A stretch of 11,506 bases of DNA from contig JAEVZE010000356.1 in the NCBI GenBank assembly GCA_023392395.1, positions 1-11,506 of the forward strand, written 5' to 3'. Positions 1 through 5,917 of the stretch are shown here, piece by piece. The notes below the pieces were generated by a model. That model was not told the origin of the DNA, searched no databases, and worked only from the letters and a program-made list of their open reading frames with translations. The DNA comes from Bacillota bacterium. GTDB lineage: Bacteria; Bacillota; Clostridia; Christensenellales; Aristaeellaceae. Each line of letters begins with the position of its first letter. The first letter of the stretch is position 1. Made by a program: the position numbers and the translations under genes.

Positions 1-42
1 TCCAACGAACTGTGCTATGTTCTGGAAGTGACTGGGCGTTAA
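1..42 (+). CDS. Possible 3' end of an upstream gene (partial)
   Basis: The first frame reads 13 codons ending SNELCYVLEVTGR and stops at TAA (40-42). Frame 2 stops at 29-31. The stretch lies just upstream of a structured repeat and rsmI, so it could be the tail of a gene cotranscribed with rsmI. It is too short to assign to a family; an open tail of this length can also occur by chance. Confidence 0.3.
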   Translation, partial: SNELCYVLEVTGR

Positions 43-83
43 CGCGGCAAATTATTATGCGCCCGATGCCGGCTGTATTCCGG

Positions 84-255
84 GCATGGAAAATCCGCCG
101 GGCGGCTTTTCCATGCGAAAGAGGAAATCTGCGCGCGCCTGAATTCAGCGTTCTTTCCGGGCGGCGCACCGACATAAGGTATTGTTTCCGGTGCCAGTGT
201 CCGCACTGGCATCGGGAAACACGCTCCCGGCGCACGGGTCGCCGGGAGGCGATTG
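84..255 (+). repeat. Four-hairpin intergenic element, copy 1 (forward)
   Basis: Order D-A-B-C on the + strand. Hairpin D is 84-116 (GCATGGAAAA arm, one mismatch). Hairpin A has an outer stem GCGCC/GGCGC (135-139/163-167) and a poorly paired interior. Hairpin B is 184-220, with arms ending CCAGTG and CACTGG. Hairpin C is a perfect 9-bp stem, 224-232/240-248, with loop CACGGGT. The conserved ACAC joint between B and C and the trailing CGATTG are present. It ends about 36 nt before the rsmI start, so it lies in the leader of rsmI or in a gap between cotranscribed genes. The same element is found in five other gaps, including gaps downstream of genes, so it is not an rsmI-specific regulator. Confidence 0.85.
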
Positions 256-291
256 AAAAGATAAACGGGGAACGGCCCGGGAGTGAATGAA

Positions 292-1158
292 ATGGCAAAA
301 CTGTTGGTGGTGGCCACGCCGATTGGAAATCTGAACGACCTGACGCCCCGCATGCGCGAGGCGTTCGAGGCGTGTGACCTGATTGCCGCCGAAGACACGC
401 GGGTCACGATGAAGCTGCTCAATCATCTGGGGATCAAAAAGCCGATGATCTCCTGCCACCGGCACAACGAGCGGGCGCGGGCGGAGGAGATCGTAAAGAG
501 GATGCTCGCGGAGGACCTCACCGTCTGCGTGACAAGCGACGCGGGCACGCCCGCCATCTCCGACCCCGGCTACGCACTGGTGGCGGCGGCACGGGATGCG
601 GGGATCGAGATTTCGCCGGTCACGGGGCCTTCGGCCATGACGGCGGCGCTTTCGGTCAGCGGCTTTTTGCCGGGGCCGTTCGCTTTCCTGGGCTTTCTGC
701 CAAGGGAGAAGGCCGCGCTGGACGCGGCGCTTTCAGACTTTGAAAAGACCGGCTTCCCGGTCTTTGTGGCCTATGAATCCCCCCACCGGGTGGTCAAGCT
801 GGTGGAGGCGTTGGCGGAAAAATTTCCGGATGCCCGCGTTCTCACCGCCTGCGACCTGACCAAGAAATTCGAGCGCGTCGACTGCGGCCCGGCCGGGGAA
901 GTGCTGGCGATTTTGAAGAACAACCCCAACGTGGACAAGGGCGAGTACGTGGTGGCGGTGGAGCTGCCGCCCCGCAAAATCGAAGAAGCGCCGGCAAAAC
1001 CTGCCGACGCCGCAACGTTCCTGCTTGAAACCATGCTCTCCGGGGCGACGCTGAACGCCGCCGCCGATCAAGCGCTTTTATCTTTCCCCCGCAACGAAGT
1101 CTACCGCGCCAAGCTGCGTGTGCGCGATTTTCTCGCTTCTCAATCCGACAACCTTTGA
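292..1158 (+). CDS. rsmI: 16S rRNA (cytidine(1402)-2'-O)-methyltransferase RsmI
   Basis: Predicted cytosolic SAM-dependent enzyme that 2'-O-methylates C1402 of 16S rRNA in the decoding centre. The 288-residue product has the family hallmarks in order: VVATPIGNL near residue 6, AAEDTRVT (32-39), SDAGTPAISDPG (82-93), PVTGPSA (109-115), FLGFLPR (132-138) and an AYESPHR motif further on. Length is normal for RsmI. I prefer ATG 292 over GTG 283, nine bases upstream in the same frame: GGGAG (279-283) sits 8 nt before the ATG, and the protein then begins MAKLLVVATP as is usual for the family. A repeat copy lies immediately upstream. A strong terminator follows the stop by under 20 nt, so this is the last gene of its transcript. 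Function is established for the family and assignment here is by motif. Confidence 0.97.
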   Translation: MAKLLVVATPIGNLNDLTPRMREAFEACDLIAAEDTRVTMKLLNHLGIKKPMISCHRHNERARAEEIVKRMLAEDLTVCVTSDAGTPAISDPGYALVAAARDAGIEISPVTGPSAMTAALSVSGFLPGPFAFLGFLPREKAALDAALSDFEKTGFPVFVAYESPHRVVKLVEALAEKFPDARVLTACDLTKKFERVDCGPAGEVLAILKNNPNVDKGEYVVAVELPPRKIEEAPAKPADAATFLLETMLSGATLNAAADQALLSFPRNEVYRAKLRVRDFLASQSDNL

Positions 1159-1175
1159 AGCCAGACTGCAACAAT

Positions 1176-1223
1176 AAGTGCAGAGCCGATGTAACGATCG
1201 CTCTGCACTTGCTTTTTTCTTTT
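1176..1223 (+). terminator. Rho-independent terminator of rsmI
   Basis: An 11-bp perfect stem, AAGTGCAGAGC (1176-1186) with GCTCTGCACTT (1200-1210), has a small inner GAT/ATC extension and is followed by GCTTTTTTCTTTT. It begins 18 nt after the rsmI stop. Confidence 0.93.
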
Positions 1224-1232
1224 GTGCGGGGT

Positions 1233-1278
1233 CAAGGGGGCTCAGCCCCCTTGCGGGGGTTCGGGGGCGGAGCCCCCG
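1233..1278 (-). terminator. Two G/C-rich hairpins downstream of the PFL gene, possible terminator
   Basis: Two stems lie back to back. The first is CAAGGGGGCT/AGCCCCCTTG (1233-1242/1244-1253). The second is CGGGGGC/GCCCCCG around GGA (1262-1268/1272-1278). They lie 22 nt beyond the PFL stop in the convergent gap with rsmI. There is no clean T-tract on the minus strand, so termination is inferred from position and stem strength. The second hairpin, with its GGGGGTTC lead, has a near copy at 2708-2731. Confidence 0.5.
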
Positions 1279-1299
1279 GCGTTCTCCCTCGCCTCCCCC

Positions 1300-2652
1300 C
1301 TAATTCCTCAGGCTGTTCAGCGGCGCGGGGATGCGGCCGCCACGGGCGATGAAGGCCTCGGAGGAGAAGGGATGGGCGGGGATGACGGGCGCGGAGCCCA
1401 GAAGGCCTCCGAACTCCACCCGGTCGCCCGCCACGGCGCCGGGCGCGGGGATGACGCGAACGGCGGTGGTCTTGTTGTTGATGACGCCGATGGCGGCCTC
1501 GTCTGCGATGATGGCGGCGATGGTCGCGGCGGAAGTATCACCCGGCAGCGCGATCATGTCCAGGCCCACCGAGCACACGCAGGTCATGGCCTCCAGCTTA
1601 TCCAGCGTCAGCGCGCCGCAGGCGGCGGCCTCGATCATGCCAATGTCCTCCGAGACCGGGATGAACGCGCCACTTAGCCCGCCCACGTGGGACGAGGCCA
1701 TCACGCCGCCCTTTTTGACCGCGTCGTTTAATAGCGCCAGCGCGGCGGTGGAGCCGTGGGTGCCGCACTTCTCAAGGCCCATCTCTTCCAGAATGTGCGC
1801 CACCGAGTCACCCATCGCAGGCGTCGGCGCCAGCGACAGATCCACAATGCCAAAAGGCACGTTCAGCCGCCTTGACGCCTCCCGCGCCACCAGCTGGCCC
1901 ACGCGGGTGATCCGGAAGGCGGTGCGCTTGATGGTTTCGGCCACCACGTCAAAGGGCTCGCCCTTGACCTTTTCTAGGGCGCACTTGACCGCGCCCGGCC
2001 CGCTGACGCCCACGTTGATGCAGCTGTCGCCCTCGCCCGGGCCATGGAACGCGCCAGCCATAAAGGGGTTGTCCTCCACGGCGTTGGCGAAGATCACAAG
2101 TTTTGCGCAGCCCAGGCCCTGCTTGTCTTTGGTGGCCTCGGCGGTTTTTTTGACCGCCTCGCCGCAAAGCCGGACCGCGTCCATGTCGATGCCCGCGCGG
2201 GTGGAGGCCACGTTCACCGAAGCGCACAGGAAGTTCGTCTCGCTCAGTGCCTCCGGCAGCGATTCGATCAGCGCCCGGTCCGCCCGGGTCATGCCTTTCT
2301 GCACCAGCGCCGTGTAGCCGCCGATGAAGTTCACGCCGGTGGCCTCCGCGGCCTTGTCCAGCGCCCGGGCCAGCGGCAGCGGGCTTCTGATCGCCCCTGC
2401 GATCAGGGAAACCGGCGTCACCGAGATGCGCTTGTTGACGATGGGCACGCCGTATTCCCGCTCAATGGCGTTTCCGACGGCCACCAGGTGCTCCGCCGCG
2501 TGGGTCACCCGGTCGTAGACCTTCTTGGCGAGGGCCTCCGCGTTGTCGTCTGCACACTCGAAGAGCGAGATGCCCATCGTGATCGTGCGCACGTCCAGCT
2601 TTTCCTGGTCGATCATGCGCAGAGTTTCGAGGATTTCATTGGAACTGAACAT
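1300..2652 (-). CDS. PFL family protein, UPF0210 (DUF711)
   Basis: A 450-residue soluble protein of the UPF0210/PFL family, whose biochemical role is not established. Signatures are the N-terminal LDVRTITMGISL (residues 19-30), glycine-rich segments such as GPGEGDSCINVGVSGPG, and the C-terminal FIARGGRIPAPLNSLRN, a family hallmark. Length is usual for the family. The ATG at 2652 has AAGGAG (2658-2663) six bases upstream. The gene lies downstream of an UPF0237 ACT-domain gene on the same strand, a pairing common in Firmicutes, which suggests the small ACT protein and PFL act together, perhaps with amino-acid sensing; that is inference. A 216-nt structured spacer separates them. No signal peptide or membrane segment is visible, so it is probably cytosolic. 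Confidence 0.93.
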   Translation of the reverse strand: MFSSNEILETLRMIDQEKLDVRTITMGISLFECADDNAEALAKKVYDRVTHAAEHLVAVGNAIEREYGVPIVNKRISVTPVSLIAGAIRSPLPLARALDKAAEATGVNFIGGYTALVQKGMTRADRALIESLPEALSETNFLCASVNVASTRAGIDMDAVRLCGEAVKKTAEATKDKQGLGCAKLVIFANAVEDNPFMAGAFHGPGEGDSCINVGVSGPGAVKCALEKVKGEPFDVVAETIKRTAFRITRVGQLVAREASRRLNVPFGIVDLSLAPTPAMGDSVAHILEEMGLEKCGTHGSTAALALLNDAVKKGGVMASSHVGGLSGAFIPVSEDIGMIEAAACGALTLDKLEAMTCVCSVGLDMIALPGDTSAATIAAIIADEAAIGVINNKTTAVRVIPAPGAVAGDRVEFGGLLGSAPVIPAHPFSSEAFIARGGRIPAPLNSLRN

Positions 2653-2868
2653 GCTTGCTCCTTACCGACGAAAGGTTTTCGACGGATTTATCGCGGACTT
2701 CTTTTCTGGGGGTTCGGGGGCCGTAGCCCCCTGATAGAATCAAGGCAGCCGGAGGGCGGCATGTACGGCCGCAGGCTGCATACAGGTTCGCCCGCAAGCC
2801 CGGCCGTAGCCTTTGGGCTTAAGGGGCTTGCGCTGCCGGAAAGACGCGTTGCGGATTTCCGGCAATGG
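2653..2868. other. Structured spacer between the PFL and ACT genes
   Basis: No coding region is supported here. It holds several inverted repeats: GGGGGC/GCCCCC (2716-2721/2726-2731) preceded by GGGGGTTC; TACGGCC/GGCCGTA (2764-2770/2802-2808); CGCAAGCCC/GGGCTTGCG (2793-2801/2824-2832) with an inner AGCC/GGCT pair; and TGCCGGAAA/TTTCCGGCA (2834-2842/2856-2864). The last begins 5 nt after the ACT stop. None has a T-tract on the minus strand. They may be processing, attenuation or repeat sequences rather than full terminators. The third and second stems are mutually exclusive in part. Confidence 0.6.
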
Positions 2869-3150
2869 TTATATCTCGTGCATCGCCTCGAAGATGTCGC
2901 TGCGCTGGATGCGGATCTGCAAATTCAGCCGCCCGCCCAAAGATTCCAGCTCGGCGGACAATTGCTCGAACGCGCAGTTCGGGTCGGACACATCCACCAC
3001 CATCATCATGTTGAAATAGTCCGAGCGGACGGTCTGCGAAATGTCCAATATGTTGACGTTGTGCTCGTACAGCACCCGGCTGACGCCCGCGATAATGCCC
3101 TTGCGGTCCAGTCCCAGTACCGTGACGATGGCCTTGGCTTCGATGTCCAT
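2869..3150 (-). CDS. ACT domain-containing protein, UPF0237
   Basis: A 93-residue stand-alone ACT-domain protein. The sequence reads as one ACT fold: IVTVLGLDRKGIIAGVS near the start is the typical ligand-binding strand-turn-helix, followed by YEHNVNILDISQTV and the MMMVVDVS strand. ACT domains usually bind amino acids as dimers; this subfamily has no proven ligand. I chose ATG 3150 because GGGAG (3159-3163) lies 8 nt upstream. The in-frame GTG at 3159 would overlap that ribosome site. The gene has an extended -10 promoter just upstream and precedes the PFL gene, its usual partner. It is probably cytosolic. Confidence 0.93.
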   Translation of the reverse strand: MDIEAKAIVTVLGLDRKGIIAGVSRVLYEHNVNILDISQTVRSDYFNMMMVVDVSDPNCAFEQLSAELESLGGRLNLQIRIQRSDIFEAMHEI

Positions 3151-3174
3151 GCGTCTCACTCCCTTTATCAGATT

Positions 3175-3203
3175 ATTTTAGCAAAGCTACCCGTCAAACG
3201 CAA
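3175..3203 (-). promoter_or_regulatory. Promoter of the ACT-PFL genes
   Basis: On the minus strand TTGCGT (3198-3203) and TAAAAT (3175-3180) are 17 bp apart. A TGC directly before TAAAAT makes an extended -10. An alternative TTGACG (3192-3197) is badly spaced for this -10. The predicted leader is under 25 nt and carries the GGGAG ribosome site. Confidence 0.6.
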
Positions 3204-3222
3204 ATGAAGTCTTTGGGAAGCA

Positions 3223-3410
3223 GGCATAGAAAAACGCAGAGCGTTTTTTTCTATGTGAAGGAGGAAAGCTGCGCGAGCCTGAAATCCTGAGGGATTTCCA
3301 GACGGCTCGCTGACATAATGGTGTGTTCCCAACACCTGCGTGCGCGCTGGTGTTGGGAACACATTCCCGGCGCACCGGTCGCCGGAAACGATTGGATAGT
3401 ACGAAGTGGA
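3223..3410 (+). repeat. Four-hairpin intergenic element, copy 2 (forward)
   Basis: Hairpin D is CATAGAAAAACGC (3225-3237) with GCGTTTTTTTCTATG (3241-3255). Hairpin A has outer stem GCGAGCC/GGCTCGC (3273-3279/3304-3310) and inner stem GAAATCC/GGATTTC (3281-3287/3292-3298). Hairpin B is a perfect 14-bp stem (3323-3336/3349-3362). Hairpin C is TTCCCGGCG with CGCCGGAAA (3364-3372/3380-3388), with one mismatch. The tail CGATTGGA...GTACGAAGTGG resembles copy 4. It sits between the divergent ACT and cca promoters. Confidence 0.9.
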
Positions 3411-3453
3411 ACGTCAGAGTTTGTATTGAATACAACTCGTTCCTCTACGGAAG

Positions 3454-3482
3454 TTGAATAGCGGTTGAGAAATGTGTACAAT
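3454..3482 (+). promoter_or_regulatory. Sigma-A-like promoter of cca
   Basis: TTGAAT (3454-3459) and TACAAT (3477-3482) are separated by exactly 17 bp. Position is about 20 bp upstream of the chosen cca start. The -10 overlaps an in-frame ATG at 3472, which argues against that ATG as the start. Confidence 0.8.
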
Positions 3483-3501
3483 AGAACAGGAGGTGATCGA
3501 A

Positions 3502-4650
3502 ATGACGCTGCCGGAGGCGGTGCGCTGGGCCATCGAAAGGCTGGAACAGGCCGGGTACGAGGCGGTGGCCGTGGGCGGCTGCGTGCGCGACCACCTGATG
3601 GGCAAAAAACCCCAGGACTACGACCTGGCCACTTCCGCGCATCCGGAGGAGGTCATGCAGGCGCTTTCCGGTGAACGCATCGTGCCCACGGGCCTGAAAC
3701 ACGGCACCGTGACGCTGGTGAGAAGCGGCATGGCCATTGAGATCACCACCTACCGGGTGGACGGGGAATACCTGGATCACCGAAGACCTGAGGGCGTCCG
3801 GTTTACCGGGAACCTTGCGGAGGACCTGGCCCGGCGGGATTTCACCGTCAACGCCATCGCCTGGTCGACCGCGCGCGGTCTGATCGACCCGATGGGCGGG
3901 CGGCGGGACATCGAAGCGAAGTTGATCCGCGCGGTGGGCGACCCGGCCTCGCGCTTTCAGGAGGACGCGCTGCGCATCCTTAGGGCGCTGCGGTTTGCGT
4001 CCCGGCTGGGTTTTTCCATCGAGCCGAAGACCGCCCGCGCGCTGACATCCTTACGCGCTTCGCTCGCCTTTGTGGCGCGGGAGCGGGTGGGCGCGGAGGT
4101 GGAGGGCCTTTTGCTGGGGCCGGGCGCGGCGCTTGTCGCGCAGGCGCACAGGGAAGTTCTGGAGGCCGCGCTGCCGTCTCTTTCGGCTGTCTTGGAAGAG
4201 GGCTGGGCGCGGGCGCTTGAGCGGCTTTCGCGCGCGCCGGTTGACCCCGCGGCGCGGCTCGCGGCGCTGATCTCCCCGCTGGGGGTGGACGCTGAGGGCG
4301 CGCTTTGGTCGCTCCGGCTGCCGGGGAAGGTGATTGAGCGGGCGCTGAGGCTGATAAGCTGGCTGGACAAGCCCGAAATATCCCCCGCCCTGGCGCTGGG
4401 CGCGTTGGGGCCGGAGGACGCGCGGGCGCTATTCCAAATGGCGGGGGCGGATGGCGCGGCGCTGGAACGGCTGATCCAAACCAACGCCTGCGTGCCCATC
4501 CGGCAGTTGGCGGTGGACGGGCGCGACCTGACGCGGCTGGGCCTTGCCGGACCGGCGGTGGGCGAAGCGCTGCAAAAGCTCCTGGACGAGGTGATCGCGG
4601 GCGCGCCCAATGAGCGGACGGCGCTTCTTTCCAAAATTTCAAACCGTTGA
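3502..4650 (+). CDS. cca: CCA tRNA nucleotidyltransferase
   Basis: Template-independent polymerase that adds or repairs the 3' CCA of tRNAs in the cytosol. The 382-residue product has the class II head-domain motifs: VGGCVRD (24-30), catalytic DYD (39-41) in QDYDLATSA, HGTVTLV (67-73), EITTYRVDGEYLDHRRP (80-96), GNLAEDLARRDFTVNA (103-118) and EDALRILRALRFASRLGF near residue 155. The C-terminal half is more divergent and Ala/Leu/Arg-rich, as is common. I chose ATG 3502 over the in-frame ATG 3472, because 3502 is preceded by AGGAGGTGATC (3488-3498), an 11-base match to the expected 16S 3' end, and 3472 overlaps the -10 box. Whether the enzyme adds CCA alone or only A or CC cannot be told from motifs here. 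Confidence 0.95.
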   Translation: MTLPEAVRWAIERLEQAGYEAVAVGGCVRDHLMGKKPQDYDLATSAHPEEVMQALSGERIVPTGLKHGTVTLVRSGMAIEITTYRVDGEYLDHRRPEGVRFTGNLAEDLARRDFTVNAIAWSTARGLIDPMGGRRDIEAKLIRAVGDPASRFQEDALRILRALRFASRLGFSIEPKTARALTSLRASLAFVARERVGAEVEGLLLGPGAALVAQAHREVLEAALPSLSAVLEEGWARALERLSRAPVDPAARLAALISPLGVDAEGALWSLRLPGKVIERALRLISWLDKPEISPALALGALGPEDARALFQMAGADGAALERLIQTNACVPIRQLAVDGRDLTRLGLAGPAVGEALQKLLDEVIAGAPNERTALLSKISNR

Positions 4651-4664
4651 CGGGCCCGTCCAGG

Positions 4665-4842
4665 GCTTTGATCGTCCCCGGCGACCCGTGCGCCGGGGAC
4701 GTGTTTCATCCGTAAGTAGCGGACACTGGTGGATGAAACAATACCAACAGTCAGCGAGCCGCCCGGAAATCCCGCAGGATTTCAGGCTCGCGAAGGCTTC
4801 CCCCCATGCGCCCCAAAATCCGCCGGGTGGATTTTTGGGCGC
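4665..4842 (-). repeat. Four-hairpin intergenic element, copy 3 (reverse)
   Basis: Order on + is C-B-A-D. Hairpin C is a perfect 10-bp stem, GTCCCCGGCG/CGCCGGGGAC (4674-4683/4691-4700). Hairpin B is TGTTTCATCC/GGATGAAACA (4702-4711/4731-4740); the inner CCAGTG/CACTGG pairing of other copies has decayed on one side. Hairpin A is GCGAGCC/GGCTCGC (4754-4760/4785-4791) with inner GAAATCC/GGATTTC (4766-4772/4777-4783). Hairpin D spans 4808-4842. It starts 15 nt after the cca stop and lies antisense to both flanking genes. Confidence 0.88.
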
Positions 4843-4858
4843 CCCAAATTCCAACTTT

Positions 4859-4911
4859 ATTGTGAACAATCGGCGGCCTTGCTTTACTTCCCGTCGCGCT
4901 GGGCGTATAGT
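4859..4911 (+). promoter_or_regulatory. Promoter of the membrane protein/USP pair, with upstream inverted repeat
   Basis: TTTACT (4883-4888) and TATAGT (4906-4911) have 17-bp spacing. A 12-bp inverted repeat ATTGTgaACAAT (4859-4870) lies 13 bp upstream of the -35 box and could be a protein-binding site; that part is speculative. The predicted transcript starts about 30 nt before the GTG at 4950. Confidence 0.6.
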
Positions 4912-4949
4912 AAACGTGGGCCGTATTGGCCCGGAAGGGGGTGCGCCTT

Positions 4950-5411
4950 GTGTACGGCGAGGCGGATCTGACCAGGACCGAGGCCGCGCGAAAGCGGGCG
5001 CTGACCGTCGCACTGCTCGTTGGCGGCGCGGCGCTTTTGTTGGTTGTCCTGGGGATGACGTTCAGGATCAAGCCGCTGGCGCTGGCGGCGGCGATCGTGG
5101 GCGGTTGCATGGTGTACAGCTGGAGCGCGCTGAAAATCGCGCCGTGGAGCGCTTATCTGAAGTTCCTGCGGGAGATGCAGTCGGGCATGAGCCGCGAGAC
5201 CGAGGGCACGTTTGTGTCCGAGGCGGACGAATCCCGCACTGTGGACGGCGTCCTCGTGCACGACGTGATGCTGGACGCCGGACAGGAGGTCAATCTGCTG
5301 TTCTACTGGGACGACGAAAAGCCCCGGCCGGGCTTTGAGCCGGGCCAGCGGTTGAAGGTGAAGTCGTTTGGCAAATTTATCACGTCCTTTGAGGAGATCG
5401 GGCGGGCGTAA
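4950..5411 (+). CDS. Small two-TM membrane protein, unknown function
   Basis: I do not recognise the family. The 153-residue product has a short charged N-terminus with TRTEAARKRA, two hydrophobic segments (about residues 17-38 and 43-61) joined by a short turn, then a soluble domain of about 90 residues with alternating hydrophobic strands (GTFVS, VDGVLVHDVML, EVNLLFYWDD, RLKVKSFGKFITSF). The segment GFEPGQRLKVKSFGKFI looks like a small beta-barrel, but this is a guess. I chose GTG 4950 because GGAAGGGGG (4933-4941) sits 8 nt upstream; a TTG at 4926 and a GTG at 4941 are in frame but would precede or overlap that site. The USP-like gene follows after 17 nt, so they are probably cotranscribed. 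Confidence 0.75.
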   Translation: MYGEADLTRTEAARKRALTVALLVGGAALLLVVLGMTFRIKPLALAAAIVGGCMVYSWSALKIAPWSAYLKFLREMQSGMSRETEGTFVSEADESRTVDGVLVHDVMLDAGQEVNLLFYWDDEKPRPGFEPGQRLKVKSFGKFITSFEEIGRA

Positions 5412-5428
5412 AGGAGGCTGAGGGTTCC

Positions 5429-5803
5429 ATGCAGGTGCTGGTCTGCGTGACCGTACAGAAATCCTGCGAACAACTGATCGAATACGGCGCGCGCGTCGCG
5501 CGCGAGCAGGGGGCGGACCTTAGCGTATTGCACGTGGCAGGGCTCACCGGCAATTTTCTGGGCAACCCGGCGGAGGGCGAGGCGCTGGAATTGCTGTACA
5601 AGATTTCCTCAGCCCACGGCGCCGAGATGACCGTGCGTCGCGCCTCCGACGTGGTGGGCGAAATCGCATCGTTCGCGCGCGCCATCGGCGCCACCGAGAT
5701 CATCATGGGTCAATCCAAGAACTCCGGCCGCGACTTCCCCGGCCAGCTACGCGCGATGCTGGGCGACATGGACGTGCGCGTGCTCTACCCGCAGGCGGTG
5801 TGA
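5429..5803 (+). CDS. Universal stress protein, KdpD/UspA-like
   Basis: A 124-residue single-domain protein of the Usp fold, closest in pattern to the Usp domain of KdpD sensor kinases. It begins MQVLVCVTVQKSCEQLIEYGARVA, then ADLSVLHVAG (29-38), and ends with the nucleotide-loop-like segment IIMGQSKNSG (91-100) and a final beta strand VRVLYP. The G-2x-G-9x-G(S/T) ATP motif of Usp proteins is only partly matched. It lacks the kinase domains of KdpD, so any signalling role is inference. The start ATG 5429 has AAGGAGG (5411-5417) overlapping the preceding stop. It is likely translated with the membrane protein upstream and may be its cytosolic partner. Confidence 0.82.
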   Translation: MQVLVCVTVQKSCEQLIEYGARVAREQGADLSVLHVAGLTGNFLGNPAEGEALELLYKISSAHGAEMTVRRASDVVGEIASFARAIGATEIIMGQSKNSGRDFPGQLRAMLGDMDVRVLYPQAV

Positions 5804-5832
5804 ACACCACAAAGCATTCTCCTGAATATAAC

Positions 5833-5876
5833 AAGCCGCGCCGCAAATTTTTTAGAAACATTTGCGGACGCGGCTT
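5833..5876 (+). terminator. Long hairpin after the USP gene, possible terminator
   Basis: A long stem with one bulged base pairs AAGCCGCG plus CCGCAAAT (5833-5848) with ATTTGCGG, A, CGCGGCTT (5860-5876) around an 11-nt loop. It starts 30 nt after the USP stop. A canonical T-tract is missing after the stem (TCGTCTG follows), so it could instead be an RNA-stabilising or attenuating structure ahead of the LCP gene. Its 3' arm overlaps the -35 box proposed for that gene. Confidence 0.5.
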
Positions 5877-5891
5877 CGTCTGAAATATACA
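5862..5891 (+). promoter_or_regulatory. Candidate promoter of the LCP gene
   Basis: TTGCGG (5862-5867) and TATACA (5886-5891) have an 18-bp spacer. It lies 27 bp upstream of the LCP start codon. The -35 overlaps the 3' arm of the preceding hairpin. Moderate match only. Confidence 0.4.
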
Positions 5892-5917
5892 GATTCATTG
5901 TGTAGAGGTGATAACCC

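Noticed and set aside
184..255. Riboswitch or attenuator specific to rsmI
   Set aside because: The same structure appears after the LCP and permease genes and antisense to other genes, so it is not tied to one pathway.
12..290. Plus-strand open frame of 92 codons before rsmI
   Set aside because: It runs through the hairpins of repeat copy 1 and has no protein-like pattern.
1331..2317. Plus-strand open frame of 328 codons inside the PFL gene
   Set aside because: Antisense shadow of UPF0210, with low-complexity Ser/Ala/Thr composition and no family motif.
2653..2868. Small gene in the ACT-PFL spacer
   Set aside because: No frame with a ribosome site and protein-like composition; inverted repeats explain the sequence better.
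2044..3207. Long plus-strand open frame of 387 codons across the PFL and ACT genes
   Set aside because: It lies antisense to two recognisable conserved genes, is rich in His/Arg/Gly/Asp as shadows of GC-rich genes are, and has no ribosome site.
5482..5505. GCGCGCG inverted repeat in the USP gene as a regulatory site
   Set aside because: It lies within coding sequence, and alternating GC runs arise readily from Ala/Arg codons in GC-rich genes.
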